Below are positions 1 through 7,913 of a stretch of DNA of 64,000 nucleotides, piece by piece (position 1 is the first letter of the stretch; each line of letters starts with the position of its first letter). The position numbers and the translations under genes are program-made. The notes under the pieces are model-generated. The model was not told the DNA's origin, did not search any database, and was given only the letters and a program-made list of their open reading frames with translations. Source of the stretch: Mesorhizobium ciceri biovar biserrulae WSM1271 (lineage in GTDB: Bacteria; Pseudomonadota; Alphaproteobacteria; Rhizobiales; Rhizobiaceae); contig NC_014923.1 of NCBI RefSeq assembly GCF_000185905.1, positions 4,363,501 to 4,427,500 of the forward strand. The letters are read 5' to 3'.

Positions 1-1
1 C

Positions 2-808
2 AACGCGATCGGCTATTGCGTCGGCGGCACGCTCCTGGCGGCGGCACTGGCGCTGATGGCGCAAGAGGGCGACGACCGCATCAAGTCGGCGACCTTCTTC
101 ACCACGCAGGTCGACTTCACCTATGCCGGCGACCTGAAGGTGTTCGTCGACGAAGAACAGGTCGCGGCAGTGGAAAAGTCGATGAGCGAAAAGGGCTATC
201 TCGACGGCACCAAGATGGCGACCGCCTTCAACATGCTGCGATCAGGCGACCTGATCTGGCCCTATGTCGTCAACAACTACATGCGCGGCAAGGATCCCCT
301 GCCCTTCGACCTGCTCTACTGGAATGCCGATTCCACCCGCATGGCCGCGGCCAACCACTCTTTCTACCTGCGCAACTGCTATCTTGAGAACAACCTTTCG
401 CAAGGCACGATGGAACTGGCGGGCCGCACGGTCTCGCTCGGCGACATCACGATCCCGGTCTACAACCTCGCCTCCAAGGAAGATCACATCGCGCCGGCGC
501 TTTCGGTGTTCCTCGGCTCGAAATATTTCGGCGGCACGGTCGAGTATGTGATGGCGGGGTCGGGCCATATCGCCGGGGTCGTCAATCCGCCGGCATCCAA
601 CAAATACCAGTATTGGACCGGGGGTACGCCGACGGGCGACTTCAGCCAGTGGATAGCCAATGCCACCGACCATCCAGGATCCTGGTGGCCGCACTGGCAA
701 GGCTGGATAGAGGCCAAGGACAACACCCGTGTGCCTGCCCGCAAACCGGGCAAGCATATGAAAACCTTGGGTGATGCTCCGGGCACCTATGTGAAGGTCC
801 GTGTGTAA
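2..808 (+). CDS. phaC: Class I poly(3-hydroxyalkanoate) synthase, C-terminal part
   Basis: Polymerises (R)-3-hydroxyacyl-CoA into PHA storage granules. The gene is cut by the left window edge: the reading frame is open from base 2 and only the last 268 residues are seen. The lipase-like box GYCVGG with the catalytic Cys lies at the very start (bases 11-28). The catalytic Asp is in SKEDHIAP and the catalytic His in GSGHIAGVVNPP, followed by the usual tryptophan-rich C-terminus (GSWWPHWQGW) ending in YVKVRV. All three catalytic residues of the alpha/beta-hydrolase core are therefore present. The family is normally 570-600 residues, so roughly the first half is missing. The N-terminal sequence needed to check the PhaC subclass is outside the window, but the tail fits class I. 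Confidence 0.95.
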   Translation, partial: NAIGYCVGGTLLAAALALMAQEGDDRIKSATFFTTQVDFTYAGDLKVFVDEEQVAAVEKSMSEKGYLDGTKMATAFNMLRSGDLIWPYVVNNYMRGKDPLPFDLLYWNADSTRMAAANHSFYLRNCYLENNLSQGTMELAGRTVSLGDITIPVYNLASKEDHIAPALSVFLGSKYFGGTVEYVMAGSGHIAGVVNPPASNKYQYWTGGTPTGDFSQWIANATDHPGSWWPHWQGWIEAKDNTRVPARKPGKHMKTLGDAPGTYVKVRV

Positions 809-1029
809 CGGACTGTAATGTGTGGTGAGTTGACGGGCCGCCAAAAGCGGGCGAAATGGTGTCGTCAACCATCAAGCGGCCGTAATTCGGCAATCACTGC
901 AAAAATACTTCCAGGCTTGCGGATTTGACACAGGTCTCGTTTCCGGATCGGAGACAAAGGTCACCTTGGCAGCGACGCATGCATGCCGCGCCAAGATATG
1001 CCGACCGGACATCGAGGGGGAATTTGACT

Positions 1030-2274
1030 TTGAAATCAGCAGGATGGAGCCTCGCAAAGGGAGAACGCCGCGCCATTGTGGCAGCGCTCTGCTCCTTGCT
1101 TCTGGCCTCCTGCACTTCGGCTGGCGACCCGGCAATGTCGGTCGGAATGCCCGGCTACAATGCCACCGTATCGGATGTAAACGCGGCCTCCAGCGGCAAG
1201 GCGATCGCCGCCTCCGATTCGTCTGATGTCACGACGGAGCAGACGACCGTGATGACGGCAAGCGACACGGCGCTGCCTGAAAAGGTCGCCTATGTGCCTG
1301 TGTCCAAACCGGGAGCTGCCTTTCCGCTGACCATGCCGGCGGGCGCCGAAACCATCGTTGGAAACACGCCGCAGTCGCTGACGCAGCAGGCACAGACCGC
1401 GCAGCAGACCGATGCGGTCGCCCAGCAGATTGCCGCGGCCGACGGCGACGTGGCGGCGCCGAAGCCCGCTGCCGCTCCGGCCATGAACAACCCGGTCTAT
1501 GTGACGGCTGGCGAGATGCCGCAGGCCGAAGCACCAAAGAAGAAAGGCTTCCTCGCCTCGATGTTTGGCGCAACGCCAGCCTCGGCGACACCAGCCCCCC
1601 TCATCAGCAACGCCCGGACGGGCGAGCAGCCCCCGGCGCAGGCAAAAGCGGCGCCAGCAGCGGCAAAGCCGATCATCACGCTTGCCTCGGCCAATTCCAC
1701 GGCCAAGCCGGTACAACTGGCTTCGCTCGGTGGCGATAGCGGTCACATCACCGGTAGCGATGCCCTGCCCGGCGTGCGCCAGACGGCCCTGTTCGAGATC
1801 AAGCGCAAGTCCGGCCTCGATGACGAAAGCGACGTCGACCTCAACGAGGATGAGGGGCCAGTGGGCGGCTCCTATCAGGTTGCGTCCGCCGCCGGCATGG
1901 CCCGGCTGGCGCCCAACGGGCTGCTCAAGCAGAACGAGAGCGTCGATGTGGCCTGCCTGAAACCGTCGCTGGTGCGCGTGCTGAAGACGATCGAAGGCCA
2001 CTACGGCCGCAAGATGACGGTGACGTCAGGCTATCGCGACCCGGCCCGCAACCGGCGCGCCAACGGCGCCAAGAATTCGCTGCACATGTATTGCGCCGCC
2101 GCAGACATCCAGGTTCCCGGCGTTTCGAAATGGGAACTGGCGAGCTACATCAGAAGCATGCCCGGTCGCGGCGGTGTCGGCACATACTGCCACACAGAAT
2201 CGGTTCACGTCGACGTCGGCCCCGAGCGCGACTGGAACTGGCGCTGCCGCCGGCGCAGCGGCGGTGACGGCTAG
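1030..2274 (+). CDS. Lipoprotein with C-terminal peptidase M15A-like (DUF882) domain
   Basis: Probable periplasmic, lipid-anchored cell-wall hydrolase-like protein. The chosen TTG start at 1030 lies 9 nt after GAGGGGG and gives a signal peptide ending in a lipobox (LLASC). An in-frame start at 925 would add about 35 unlikely residues. Residues 40-320 are low complexity, rich in Ala/Pro/Gln, with no recognisable domain. The last 110 residues resemble the M15A/DUF882 fold: SGYRD, SLHMYCAAAD and SVHVDVG supply the His, Asp and His expected of the zinc site. The M15 family cleaves D-Ala-D-Ala or related peptidoglycan bonds, but the substrate here is unknown. It stands alone between phaC and tRNA-Glu. 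Confidence 0.8.
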   Translation: MKSAGWSLAKGERRAIVAALCSLLLASCTSAGDPAMSVGMPGYNATVSDVNAASSGKAIAASDSSDVTTEQTTVMTASDTALPEKVAYVPVSKPGAAFPLTMPAGAETIVGNTPQSLTQQAQTAQQTDAVAQQIAAADGDVAAPKPAAAPAMNNPVYVTAGEMPQAEAPKKKGFLASMFGATPASATPAPLISNARTGEQPPAQAKAAPAAAKPIITLASANSTAKPVQLASLGGDSGHITGSDALPGVRQTALFEIKRKSGLDDESDVDLNEDEGPVGGSYQVASAAGMARLAPNGLLKQNESVDVACLKPSLVRVLKTIEGHYGRKMTVTSGYRDPARNRRANGAKNSLHMYCAAADIQVPGVSKWELASYIRSMPGRGGVGTYCHTESVHVDVGPERDWNWRCRRRSGGDG

Positions 2275-2374
2275 CAGCGCTATTTGACGGCCTACGCCTG
2301 TCAGCCGCCAAGGCCGTTCCGGCAATATCGTTCCAGCCTCCTGAACATTCGAGATAGGCCGAAGCGTCCCCAAC

Positions 2375-2434
2375 TTCGTCATCCTCGGGCGGAGCAGGTG
2401 CACAGCTCCGTCGCGAAGATCCGTGGATGACGAA
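2375..2434. repeat. Intergenic palindromic element
   Basis: TTCGTCATCC (2375-2384) is repeated inverted as GGATGACGAA (2425-2434) around a 40-nt GC-rich middle. This looks like the short dispersed intergenic palindromes common in rhizobial chromosomes. It sits in the otherwise geneless 300 bases between the M15A gene and tRNA-Glu, where I see nothing else. Copy number cannot be judged from one window. Confidence 0.4.
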
Positions 2435-2578
2435 ACGATGGGTGTCGCCGCTAATCATCAAAGCCTGCCAACCCTCGGCAAACCGTTGATTTGGCAGGCC
2501 TGGAAAAAAGTTGTCCAAGGTGGCACCTGACGGGTTGCCGGTTGCGCACAACGCCAGTATAAGCCGCTTCGTCTGAGC

Positions 2579-2653
2579 GCGCCCATCGTCTAGCGGTTAG
2601 GACACCGCCCTTTCACGGCGGTAACAGGGGTTCGATTCCCCTTGGGCGTACCA
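2579..2653 (+). tRNA. tRNA-Glu (anticodon TTC)
   Basis: Full cloverleaf with encoded CCA. The acceptor stem GCGCCCA (2579-2585) pairs with TGGGCGT (2643-2649), including one G-T pair; the discriminator is A2650 and CCA is 2651-2653. The anticodon stem CCGCC/GGCGG holds the loop CTTTCAC with anticodon TTC. The T-arm is AGGGG-TTCGATT-CCCCT. The D-arm carries GCGGTTAGG. Confidence 0.97.
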
Positions 2654-2831
2654 GAAAAATTTGTGTTTGGCGCAAACCTCCCTCCCAATGTCGGCAATTT
2701 CGCTTGGCTCTCTGCTGCTCTCTTCAACTGACGCGCAGTCTTCCGCGATCACACCATAGGCCAACGCGGCCACACGGGTCATAATCCTGCTACAAAGTGG
2801 TCGATTCCTAAGGGATGTAGCCGCTCCAAGA

Positions 2832-2866
2832 GCCCGCCGCAGGTCGCCCCCGTGGCGGGCTTTTTA
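2832..2866 (+). terminator. Rho-independent terminator
   Basis: GCCCGCC (2832-2838) pairs with GGCGGGC (2854-2860) and is followed by TTTTTAT. It lies 180 nt downstream of tRNA-Glu with no protein gene between, so it probably ends the tRNA transcript or a small RNA read from the 2654-2831 interval. Confidence 0.7.
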
Positions 2867-3036
2867 TTGCACGGTCGAGTTGGGCTTTCACGGCATTGCG
2901 ACAACGGGGCGAAGCCCGGAGTGGCAAGTCCGTATTTATTTGCCTGGTTTGCGTGCGGGAGCCTACCTGAGAACGGGTCGCGCGCCGCTCAAGACGACCC
3001 TCTTCAGCGCTTCAACCGGCATCCGACAGTGCAAAG

Positions 3037-3279
3037 TCAAAAGCCTGTTATGATCCACGGATTGGAGTCGTATCCGAGACGCGGCTCTGCCTTTGCGCCG
3101 CTGTCTTCCGATTTGGCGGTTCCGGTGAAACCGCAGTCCAGATTTGCAACGGGCTTCTTGGCCGACGGTTTCGTGGAACACAAGGCGGCAGCGTCACTGA
3201 CCGCCGCCTTCTTTTCCTTGGCAACAGCGACACCGGTCGCAGCGAAAACAACAGCCGCGCACAATACAGCCACTCTCAT
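3037..3279 (-). CDS. Small secreted protein, unknown function
   Basis: An 80-residue protein with a clear N-terminal signal peptide (MRVAVLCAAVVFAATGVAVA, then Lys/Glu-rich mature start). The mature part has two cysteines (ALCSTK, NLDCGF) that could form a disulfide, and ends in NPWIITGF. The start at 3279 is chosen because GGGGG precedes it by about 8 nt; an in-frame start at 3453 would put 58 non-signal residues in front. I recognise no family. It stands alone in a gene-poor stretch, and the 2654-3036 interval otherwise holds only the terminator. Confidence 0.55.
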   Translation of the reverse strand: MRVAVLCAAVVFAATGVAVAKEKKAAVSDAAALCSTKPSAKKPVANLDCGFTGTAKSEDSGAKAEPRLGYDSNPWIITGF

Positions 3280-3474
3280 TGGAACCCCCACATTGCACCC
3301 GACAGATGGTCGAACATGACGTAACGTAACCTTAATATTAGCACTAACGAATATATTAGCTAGCCCCGTGCCATAAAAAGCAGGCCGAGTGCCAAGCTTG
3401 CGCCACGACCGCCAAACCGGTGCCATCTGGACACCAGCCGGCATGAGTCGCATTCTGCTCGTGGGGAGAAGGGC

Positions 3475-3636
3475 ATGGATAAACTAAACATAGGAGCTGA
3501 TCAGGCCAAACGCTGGCGCGACCGCGCCCTGCGCGGCCGACGGAGGCGTCTGTCGCACAACATCGTGTCGTGGGCGCTGATCCTGATAGCTATAGCCATT
3601 CTCGGTGGTCTGATCACGCTCAAGGCGTACAAGTAA
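3475..3636 (+). CDS. Single-span membrane micropeptide, 53 residues
   Basis: ATG at 3475 follows a strong GGGGAGAAGGG ribosome-binding site and is read to TAA at 3634-3636. The product has a soluble, very basic N-terminal half (RALRGRRRRL at about 18-27) followed by one hydrophobic helix (WALILIAIAILGGLI, residues 33-47) and a short KAYK tail. The positive-inside rule places the N-terminus in the cytoplasm. No family is recognised. It is convergent with the TadE-like gene ending at 3673. Confidence 0.55.
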   Translation: MDKLNIGADQAKRWRDRALRGRRRRLSHNIVSWALILIAIAILGGLITLKAYK

Positions 3637-3672
3637 GCAGAGCCCCAGCGCGCGAGGCTATCAGGCCACAGC

Positions 3673-4080
3673 CTAGCCGCTGCCAAGCAGCGGCACGGTA
3701 ACGGTTGTCGCGTAGTTGATCGGGAAGGAACTGAAGTAGGGGAAGTCGATGACGAAGGCATAGGCGGCGGTCAGATGCGCCATGCGGAAGCCACCGCTCA
3801 CCGGGTCGATGGCGATCGTGACGTTCACGTCCTTGAACCCCAAGGCCTGCAATTTCTGCGTGGCGATCGATTGAATGTCGGCTTGGGTCAGCGTGTTCTT
3901 AAGCTGCAGCGAGCGCGCTGACGTCTCCAGCGTATAGCGAACACTGGAGACCGAGTGCATCGACCAGCCAAAGGCGAATATTCCGAACAGCAGCATGACA
4001 AGGAAGGGGGCGATCAGCGCGAACTCCAGCCCGGCCCCGCCCGATCGATCCCGCCGCAACGCGCTTACCCTAGCGGACAC
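3673..4080 (-). CDS. TadE-like pseudopilin
   Basis: A 135-residue protein with a short basic leader (RRDRSGGAGLEFALIAPF) joined to one long hydrophobic helix (FLVMLLFGIFAFGWSMH). This is the TadE/TadG signature in which prepilin peptidase cuts just before the hydrophobic stretch and a Glu follows. TadE-like proteins are minor pseudopilins of tight-adherence (Flp) pili, or surface proteins in rhizobia. It is the last of three same-strand genes and its start overlaps the end of the preceding TadE-like gene by 11 nt. No tadA, tadB, tadC, cpaB or flp gene is present in the window. Confidence 0.8.
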   Translation of the reverse strand: MSARVSALRRDRSGGAGLEFALIAPFLVMLLFGIFAFGWSMHSVSSVRYTLETSARSLQLKNTLTQADIQSIATQKLQALGFKDVNVTIAIDPVSGGFRMAHLTAAYAFVIDFPYFSSFPINYATTVTVPLLGSG

Positions 4081-4495
4081 GGATCATCTCCTGGTGACCG
4101 ATGACGGTGGGAGCGGCAAAGGTGCCGAAGGCAATTGGCGGCACCCAGGTGCCCGATGCCTGTATCTGGACATAGATCGACGGCACCTTGGGCCCACTGC
4201 ACATGGTGGAAGCGTCGACCACGGTCGTGCCGCACATACGGATGTGGCTTAGCGTGACCTGGCCGTCTTCCGGCCGATTTTCCCAGCTCGCAATGGCAAG
4301 GGCCCGGGTCGCCGCATCATCGGTCGATCCGCTCATGACCAGGTTCGCGGCCGTCTTCACACCGGCGCGCATCGACAGTGAACTCGTTACGTAGGACCAG
4401 CCGTCCAGAATACCAAGCAGCACCAGGCACAGAATGGGCAGCACCATCGCGAACTCGACCGCCGCAACGCCCGAATCATCGCCAAGGATCGGCAT
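4070..4495 (-). CDS. TadE-like pseudopilin
   Basis: A 141-residue protein beginning MPILGDDSGVAAVEFAMVLP, the canonical TadE N-terminus: a short leader, the Glu residue, then a hydrophobic helix. The start at 4495 is chosen because it yields this leader directly, whereas the upstream in-frame start at 4660 would add 55 residues read through the tadG-like coding region. The C-terminal half is a small extracytoplasmic domain with two Cys (IRMCGT, STMCSG) suitable for a disulfide. It lies 19 nt after the TadG-like gene and overlaps the next TadE-like gene, so the three form one transcript. Confidence 0.8.
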   Translation of the reverse strand: MPILGDDSGVAAVEFAMVLPILCLVLLGILDGWSYVTSSLSMRAGVKTAANLVMSGSTDDAATRALAIASWENRPEDGQVTLSHIRMCGTTVVDASTMCSGPKVPSIYVQIQASGTWVPPIAFGTFAAPTVIGHQEMIRVR

Positions 4496-4514
4496 CGATC
4501 GGCGCCCCACGGAG

Positions 4515-5741
4515 CTACTCGGACAGTGCCACGGACCGCGCGGCTGGAATGTTGGGCACTCCGAGGCTCGAGCAATCCTGATTGATGGTTGAATTACCGG
4601 ACCATTGAATCGTATTTGCGACGACCCTGGTGCAGCCGCCATTGCCCGAGAAGTTGCCAAGATAGCTCACTTGCTGCTTGGGGAAATAGATGGCCCCGGT
4701 CAAAAGCGAGTCCGCTGTGCCGTTGAATGTGCTGGATGCACTCATGCCGGTCCTGTCGCCGTAGAACAGAACGCCTGAGTAGGTGCCCGAAGTCGCCGCG
4801 CTGAGCTTCACGGACGCATTGCCATTCATGCTGACGGTCGAGCTGCCCGACATGAAGATGGTCACCCCGGCGCCGGTGATGGCCGCGTTGGCGTTTATCT
4901 TGAGATTGCCCTGGACGACATAAACGCCGGGCGAAAGCGTGACGTTGCCCTTCAGGTTCATGCCGCTGCAATAGGTGCCTGGACCGAGCGTCGCCTTGTT
5001 GTCGTTCAGGCAGGGGGTCGCGGCCACCGGGGCCGGCAGGTCGACAAAGGGATCGCCGGCAGGCAGTGCCTGGGTGATCGGGGCCGCGCAGACGGTGGTG
5101 ACGGGATTGCTGAGAGAGACACCGCCCGCCGATATCAGGCAATCGGCCTGCAGACCGGCCGCGCCCTGAAGCTTGATGGCGTCGGAGGCGATGGAATTGG
5201 ACATGACCGAGCAGCCGGTGAGCTTAACGCTGGTGCTGCCGGAAAACAGCACCGCCTGCGACGCGGACGGATCGAGCGCGAGCATGCAAGCACTCGAGGC
5301 ATCGGTAATGACGGCCACCGCCCTCGCCTGTTCGGGAACCTTGTCCTGTGTGAAGATCAGGGTGAACATCCGGTCGAGCTTCTGGCCGACGATCACCTCG
5401 ACCGCTTTCTTCGCCGTATTCGGTCCGGACGCGGGCGGCGTATTGACGACGATCGTGCCCGAGCCCAGCCCGTTCGACGCCGCGGACTGGGTCGCGGCCG
5501 CGACGATCGTCGGCTTGTCGGAACCCGAAATCTGTTCGAGCGCTCCGGCATAGGCGGCTGCATCGGCCGTCGCCTGCAATCTCAGGCTGTTGTAGTACCA
5601 ATAGGAGGTCTCGACGCCGAAGCCCGCAGCGCCGACAACGACCGGCAAGGTGAGGGCAAAAATGGTGGCGACATTTGCGCCCGTGCTCCGGCGCATGGCG
5701 TCCATTACAAGCCGAACACGGGTGAAGCTATTCAAGGCCAT
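4515..5741 (-). CDS. TadG-like protein with beta-helix-like C-terminus
   Basis: A 408-residue protein. Residues 1-70 match the TadE/G-like N-terminal helix region (RSTGANVATIFALTLPVVVG, then a Tyr/Ala-rich helix). Residues 155-390 are rich in short Gly/Asn/Ser/Thr-Val repeats such as GNVTLSPGVYVV, GNLKINANAAITG and SVSMNGNASVKLS. These look like the rungs of a beta-helix or polymer-forming surface domain rather than the von Willebrand A domain of long TadG proteins. Six or more Cys may form disulfides. It heads a three-gene pseudopilin set. The 320 bases upstream (5742-6063) hold no gene I can support. Confidence 0.75.
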   Translation of the reverse strand: MALNSFTRVRLVMDAMRRSTGANVATIFALTLPVVVGAAGFGVETSYWYYNSLRLQATADAAAYAGALEQISGSDKPTIVAAATQSAASNGLGSGTIVVNTPPASGPNTAKKAVEVIVGQKLDRMFTLIFTQDKVPEQARAVAVITDASSACMLALDPSASQAVLFSGSTSVKLTGCSVMSNSIASDAIKLQGAAGLQADCLISAGGVSLSNPVTTVCAAPITQALPAGDPFVDLPAPVAATPCLNDNKATLGPGTYCSGMNLKGNVTLSPGVYVVQGNLKINANAAITGAGVTIFMSGSSTVSMNGNASVKLSAATSGTYSGVLFYGDRTGMSASSTFNGTADSLLTGAIYFPKQQVSYLGNFSGNGGCTRVVANTIQWSGNSTINQDCSSLGVPNIPAARSVALSE

Positions 5742-6063
5742 GGTTTAAATTAGAAAGCACGCATAAATGAACGAATGGCTAAAAAGTTCGGTGCATTTTT
5801 GAGCAGTGGTCCATTGGCTTCAAAAAAGAAGTGCTTCGCTGGCTGATCAACGCGCGAGCGCACTTCCTGGCAAGCGAGAAGGGCTAGGGCCAGCGGGAGG
5901 CGGCGAGAGAGAGCATCGATGTCCTAGAGCATCCGCCTGCGATAGGCAGCCATGGGTTCGCACCCGATCAGCGAACTTGCCGTCGAAGGCAGCAAACACC
6001 GATGTATTGCTGCTCGCACTATTGGAGAATGCAGTGGGAAGCCAAAGCTGTGCAGGATTTTCT

Positions 6064-6339
6064 TCAAGCGGAAAGAATCGGCATCGGCTCCGCAACCACC
6101 CCGGCCGACATCTCTCTTTGCACGGCTTGGAAAAACCTGCGCACTTCATCGCTGGCTGCTGTTCTGTCCCTGCCGGAGCCGACCACAAGATCGAGCAACT
6201 CCGACGCCTTGGCCCTCCAGAACGAGGTGGCGGTCTCGCCATGCAGGTTGCCGAGCTTGGCAGCAACCTCTCTGACCAAGAATACCTGACGGTCGATCGG
6301 GAATGCACGGATTTTTTCTGGGGACATCTTCCGAACCAT
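6064..6339 (-). CDS. DUF6074-like small protein
   Basis: A 91-residue protein. The segment IRAFPIDRQVFLVREVAAKL, then the FWRAKASELLD region and RRFFQAVQREM, follow the pattern of a small Rhizobiales family I recall as DUF6074: a short basic strand, then helical W-R and FF-AVQ motifs. Its function is unknown. The start at 6339 (MVRKMSP) is preferred over the longer frame from 6456, but no strong ribosome-binding site decides it. Confidence 0.55.
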   Translation of the reverse strand: MVRKMSPEKIRAFPIDRQVFLVREVAAKLGNLHGETATSFWRAKASELLDLVVGSGRDRTAASDEVRRFFQAVQREMSAGVVAEPMPILSA

Positions 6340-6518
6340 GAGACTGACGCAACGAATCAACCATTGCCAACAAGCAATGGCGTAGCCGGGAAGGTGGAAA
6401 CGGAAGCTTAACGGCGCTGACGTGGGTGCGGGGACGCAACGATACGCTCGCGACATCGCCTGTGCGTCAAACGCGCTTCATTGGTTGCAGTGGGGGGCAG
6501 GCGAAACGGCGGCGGCCC

Positions 6519-6815
6519 TTAGGCCTGGAGCGCCCTCGCCTCACCGCCGCGCTTGCGCGGCGTCATCATATCCCTGGCCATCAGTCCGCTGGCCCGGCAA
6601 AACGCCATGAACGCCCGGCAAGCATCCTCGGTCTTGACCACGTCTACCGTGGCCCCAAAGCAGGCGTTGAAGGCTTTCTGGTAGATCGGGCCCTGACGGC
6701 GCGCAGGCCAGTCCTGGAGAAAATCGAGCGCCTGTTCGACGCCGTAGATCTCCTCGACCGGCAGGCCGGGCGCGGGCGCTATGCGCACCGGCACCTCGAA
6801 TTGCAGTCTGTCCAT
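6519..6815 (-). CDS. DUF982 family protein
   Basis: A 98-residue protein of the DUF982 family, which is amplified in Rhizobiales and has no known function. Family hallmarks seen are the strand FEVPVRI near the start, ALDFLQDWP, and a helical AFNACFGATVDVVKTEDACRAF block. The start at 6815 follows GGGAGACAGGA. A second, diverged DUF982 gene lies at 17609-17887. Confidence 0.75.
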   Translation of the reverse strand: MDRLQFEVPVRIAPAPGLPVEEIYGVEQALDFLQDWPARRQGPIYQKAFNACFGATVDVVKTEDACRAFMAFCRASGLMARDMMTPRKRGGEARALQA

Positions 6816-7058
6816 TTCCTGTCTCCCGAACTGGCGCCACCGCAGCAACGCCGTTCGTCGTCAAAAGTTGCTTTGACCGGCTTTTGGCCCAGAAATGTGT
6901 CGTCACTTGGGTCGCTGAACCGCCCATGCAAGGCGAATATCTCGAACTGTGCGGGTGCATCGGGCAGTTCTTCCTTGAACCTTTTGCCCTCAAGTGCCAA
7001 ATCTGGGGAGATCTTCACGTCGGCTCTCCTGCAGGGCCCTACCCGCTACACGGACAAA

Positions 7059-7886
7059 ATGGTCACCTATCTCGACGCTGCCACGGCCCCGCTCAGAAAT
7101 ACCGGCCAGATCCGCCTCTATGGCGAGGACGGCTTTGCCGGCATGCGCAAGGCATGCGATCTCACCGCGCGCTGCCTCGATGAGCTGGTGCCGATGGTCC
7201 AGCCCGGCGTCACCACCGAAGCAATAGACCGCTTCGTCTTCGAATTCGGCATGGACCACGGCGCGCTGCCGGCGACGCTCAACTATCGCGGCTACACGAA
7301 ATCATCCTGCACCTCGATCAACCATGTCGTCTGCCATGGCATTCCCGACAACAAGCCGCTCAAGGATGGCGACATCGTCAACATCGACGTCACCTACATC
7401 CTCGACGGCTGGCACGGCGATTCTTCGCGCATGTACCCGGTCGGCACGATCAAGCGCGCCGCCGAGCGGCTGCTCGAAGTCACGCATGAATGCCTGATGC
7501 GCGGCATTGCGGCGGTCAGGCCGGGCGCCCGCACCGGCGCCATCGGCGCCGCCATCCAGACCTTTGCCGAAGGCGAGCGCTGCTCGGTGGTGCGCGACTT
7601 CTGCGGCCACGGCGTCGGCCAGTTGTTCCATGACGCGCCGAACATCCTGCATTACGGCAGCGCCAATGAAGGCGTCGAGATGCGGCCAGGCATGATCTTC
7701 ACCATCGAGCCGATGATCAATCTGGGCAGGCCGCACGTGAAGGTTCTGTCGGATGGCTGGACCGCGGTAACGCGCGACCGCTCGCTGTCGGCGCAGTACG
7801 AGCACACGATCGGCGTGACCGACACAGGGTGCGAGATTTTCACGCTGTCGCCCAAAAAGCTCGATCGCCCCGGCCTGCCGGCTTAG
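7059..7886 (+). CDS. map: Methionine aminopeptidase, type I
   Basis: Removes the initiator methionine from nascent proteins. It has 275 residues, the usual length for bacterial type I. The five metal ligands are visible: two Asp (NIDVTYILDGWHGDSSR, first and second Asp groups), His (CGHGVGQLFHDAP), and two Glu (TIEPMI and QYEHT). The substrate His is in NHVVCHGIP. The start at 7059 gives MVTYLDAATAP; the open frame extends further upstream but runs antisense through the DUF982 gene. It is convergent with the sensor kinase gene, 27 nt away. Confidence 0.93.
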   Translation: MVTYLDAATAPLRNTGQIRLYGEDGFAGMRKACDLTARCLDELVPMVQPGVTTEAIDRFVFEFGMDHGALPATLNYRGYTKSSCTSINHVVCHGIPDNKPLKDGDIVNIDVTYILDGWHGDSSRMYPVGTIKRAAERLLEVTHECLMRGIAAVRPGARTGAIGAAIQTFAEGERCSVVRDFCGHGVGQLFHDAPNILHYGSANEGVEMRPGMIFTIEPMINLGRPHVKVLSDGWTAVTRDRSLSAQYEHTIGVTDTGCEIFTLSPKKLDRPGLPA

Positions 7887-7913
7887 AGCGCATCTTAGCC
7901 GGCGGGAGGCCGT

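Noticed and set aside
5806..6411. 201-residue plus-strand frame upstream of the TadG-like gene
   Set aside because: No coding-like composition and it runs antisense through the DUF6074-like gene.
6779..7018. 79-residue minus-strand frame with GTG start (MKISPDLALEGKRFKEELPD...) between the DUF982 and map genes
   Set aside because: Overlaps the DUF982 start in another frame, lacks a convincing ribosome-binding site and its second half is Cys/Arg-rich without a pattern; it may be a real small gene but I cannot support it.
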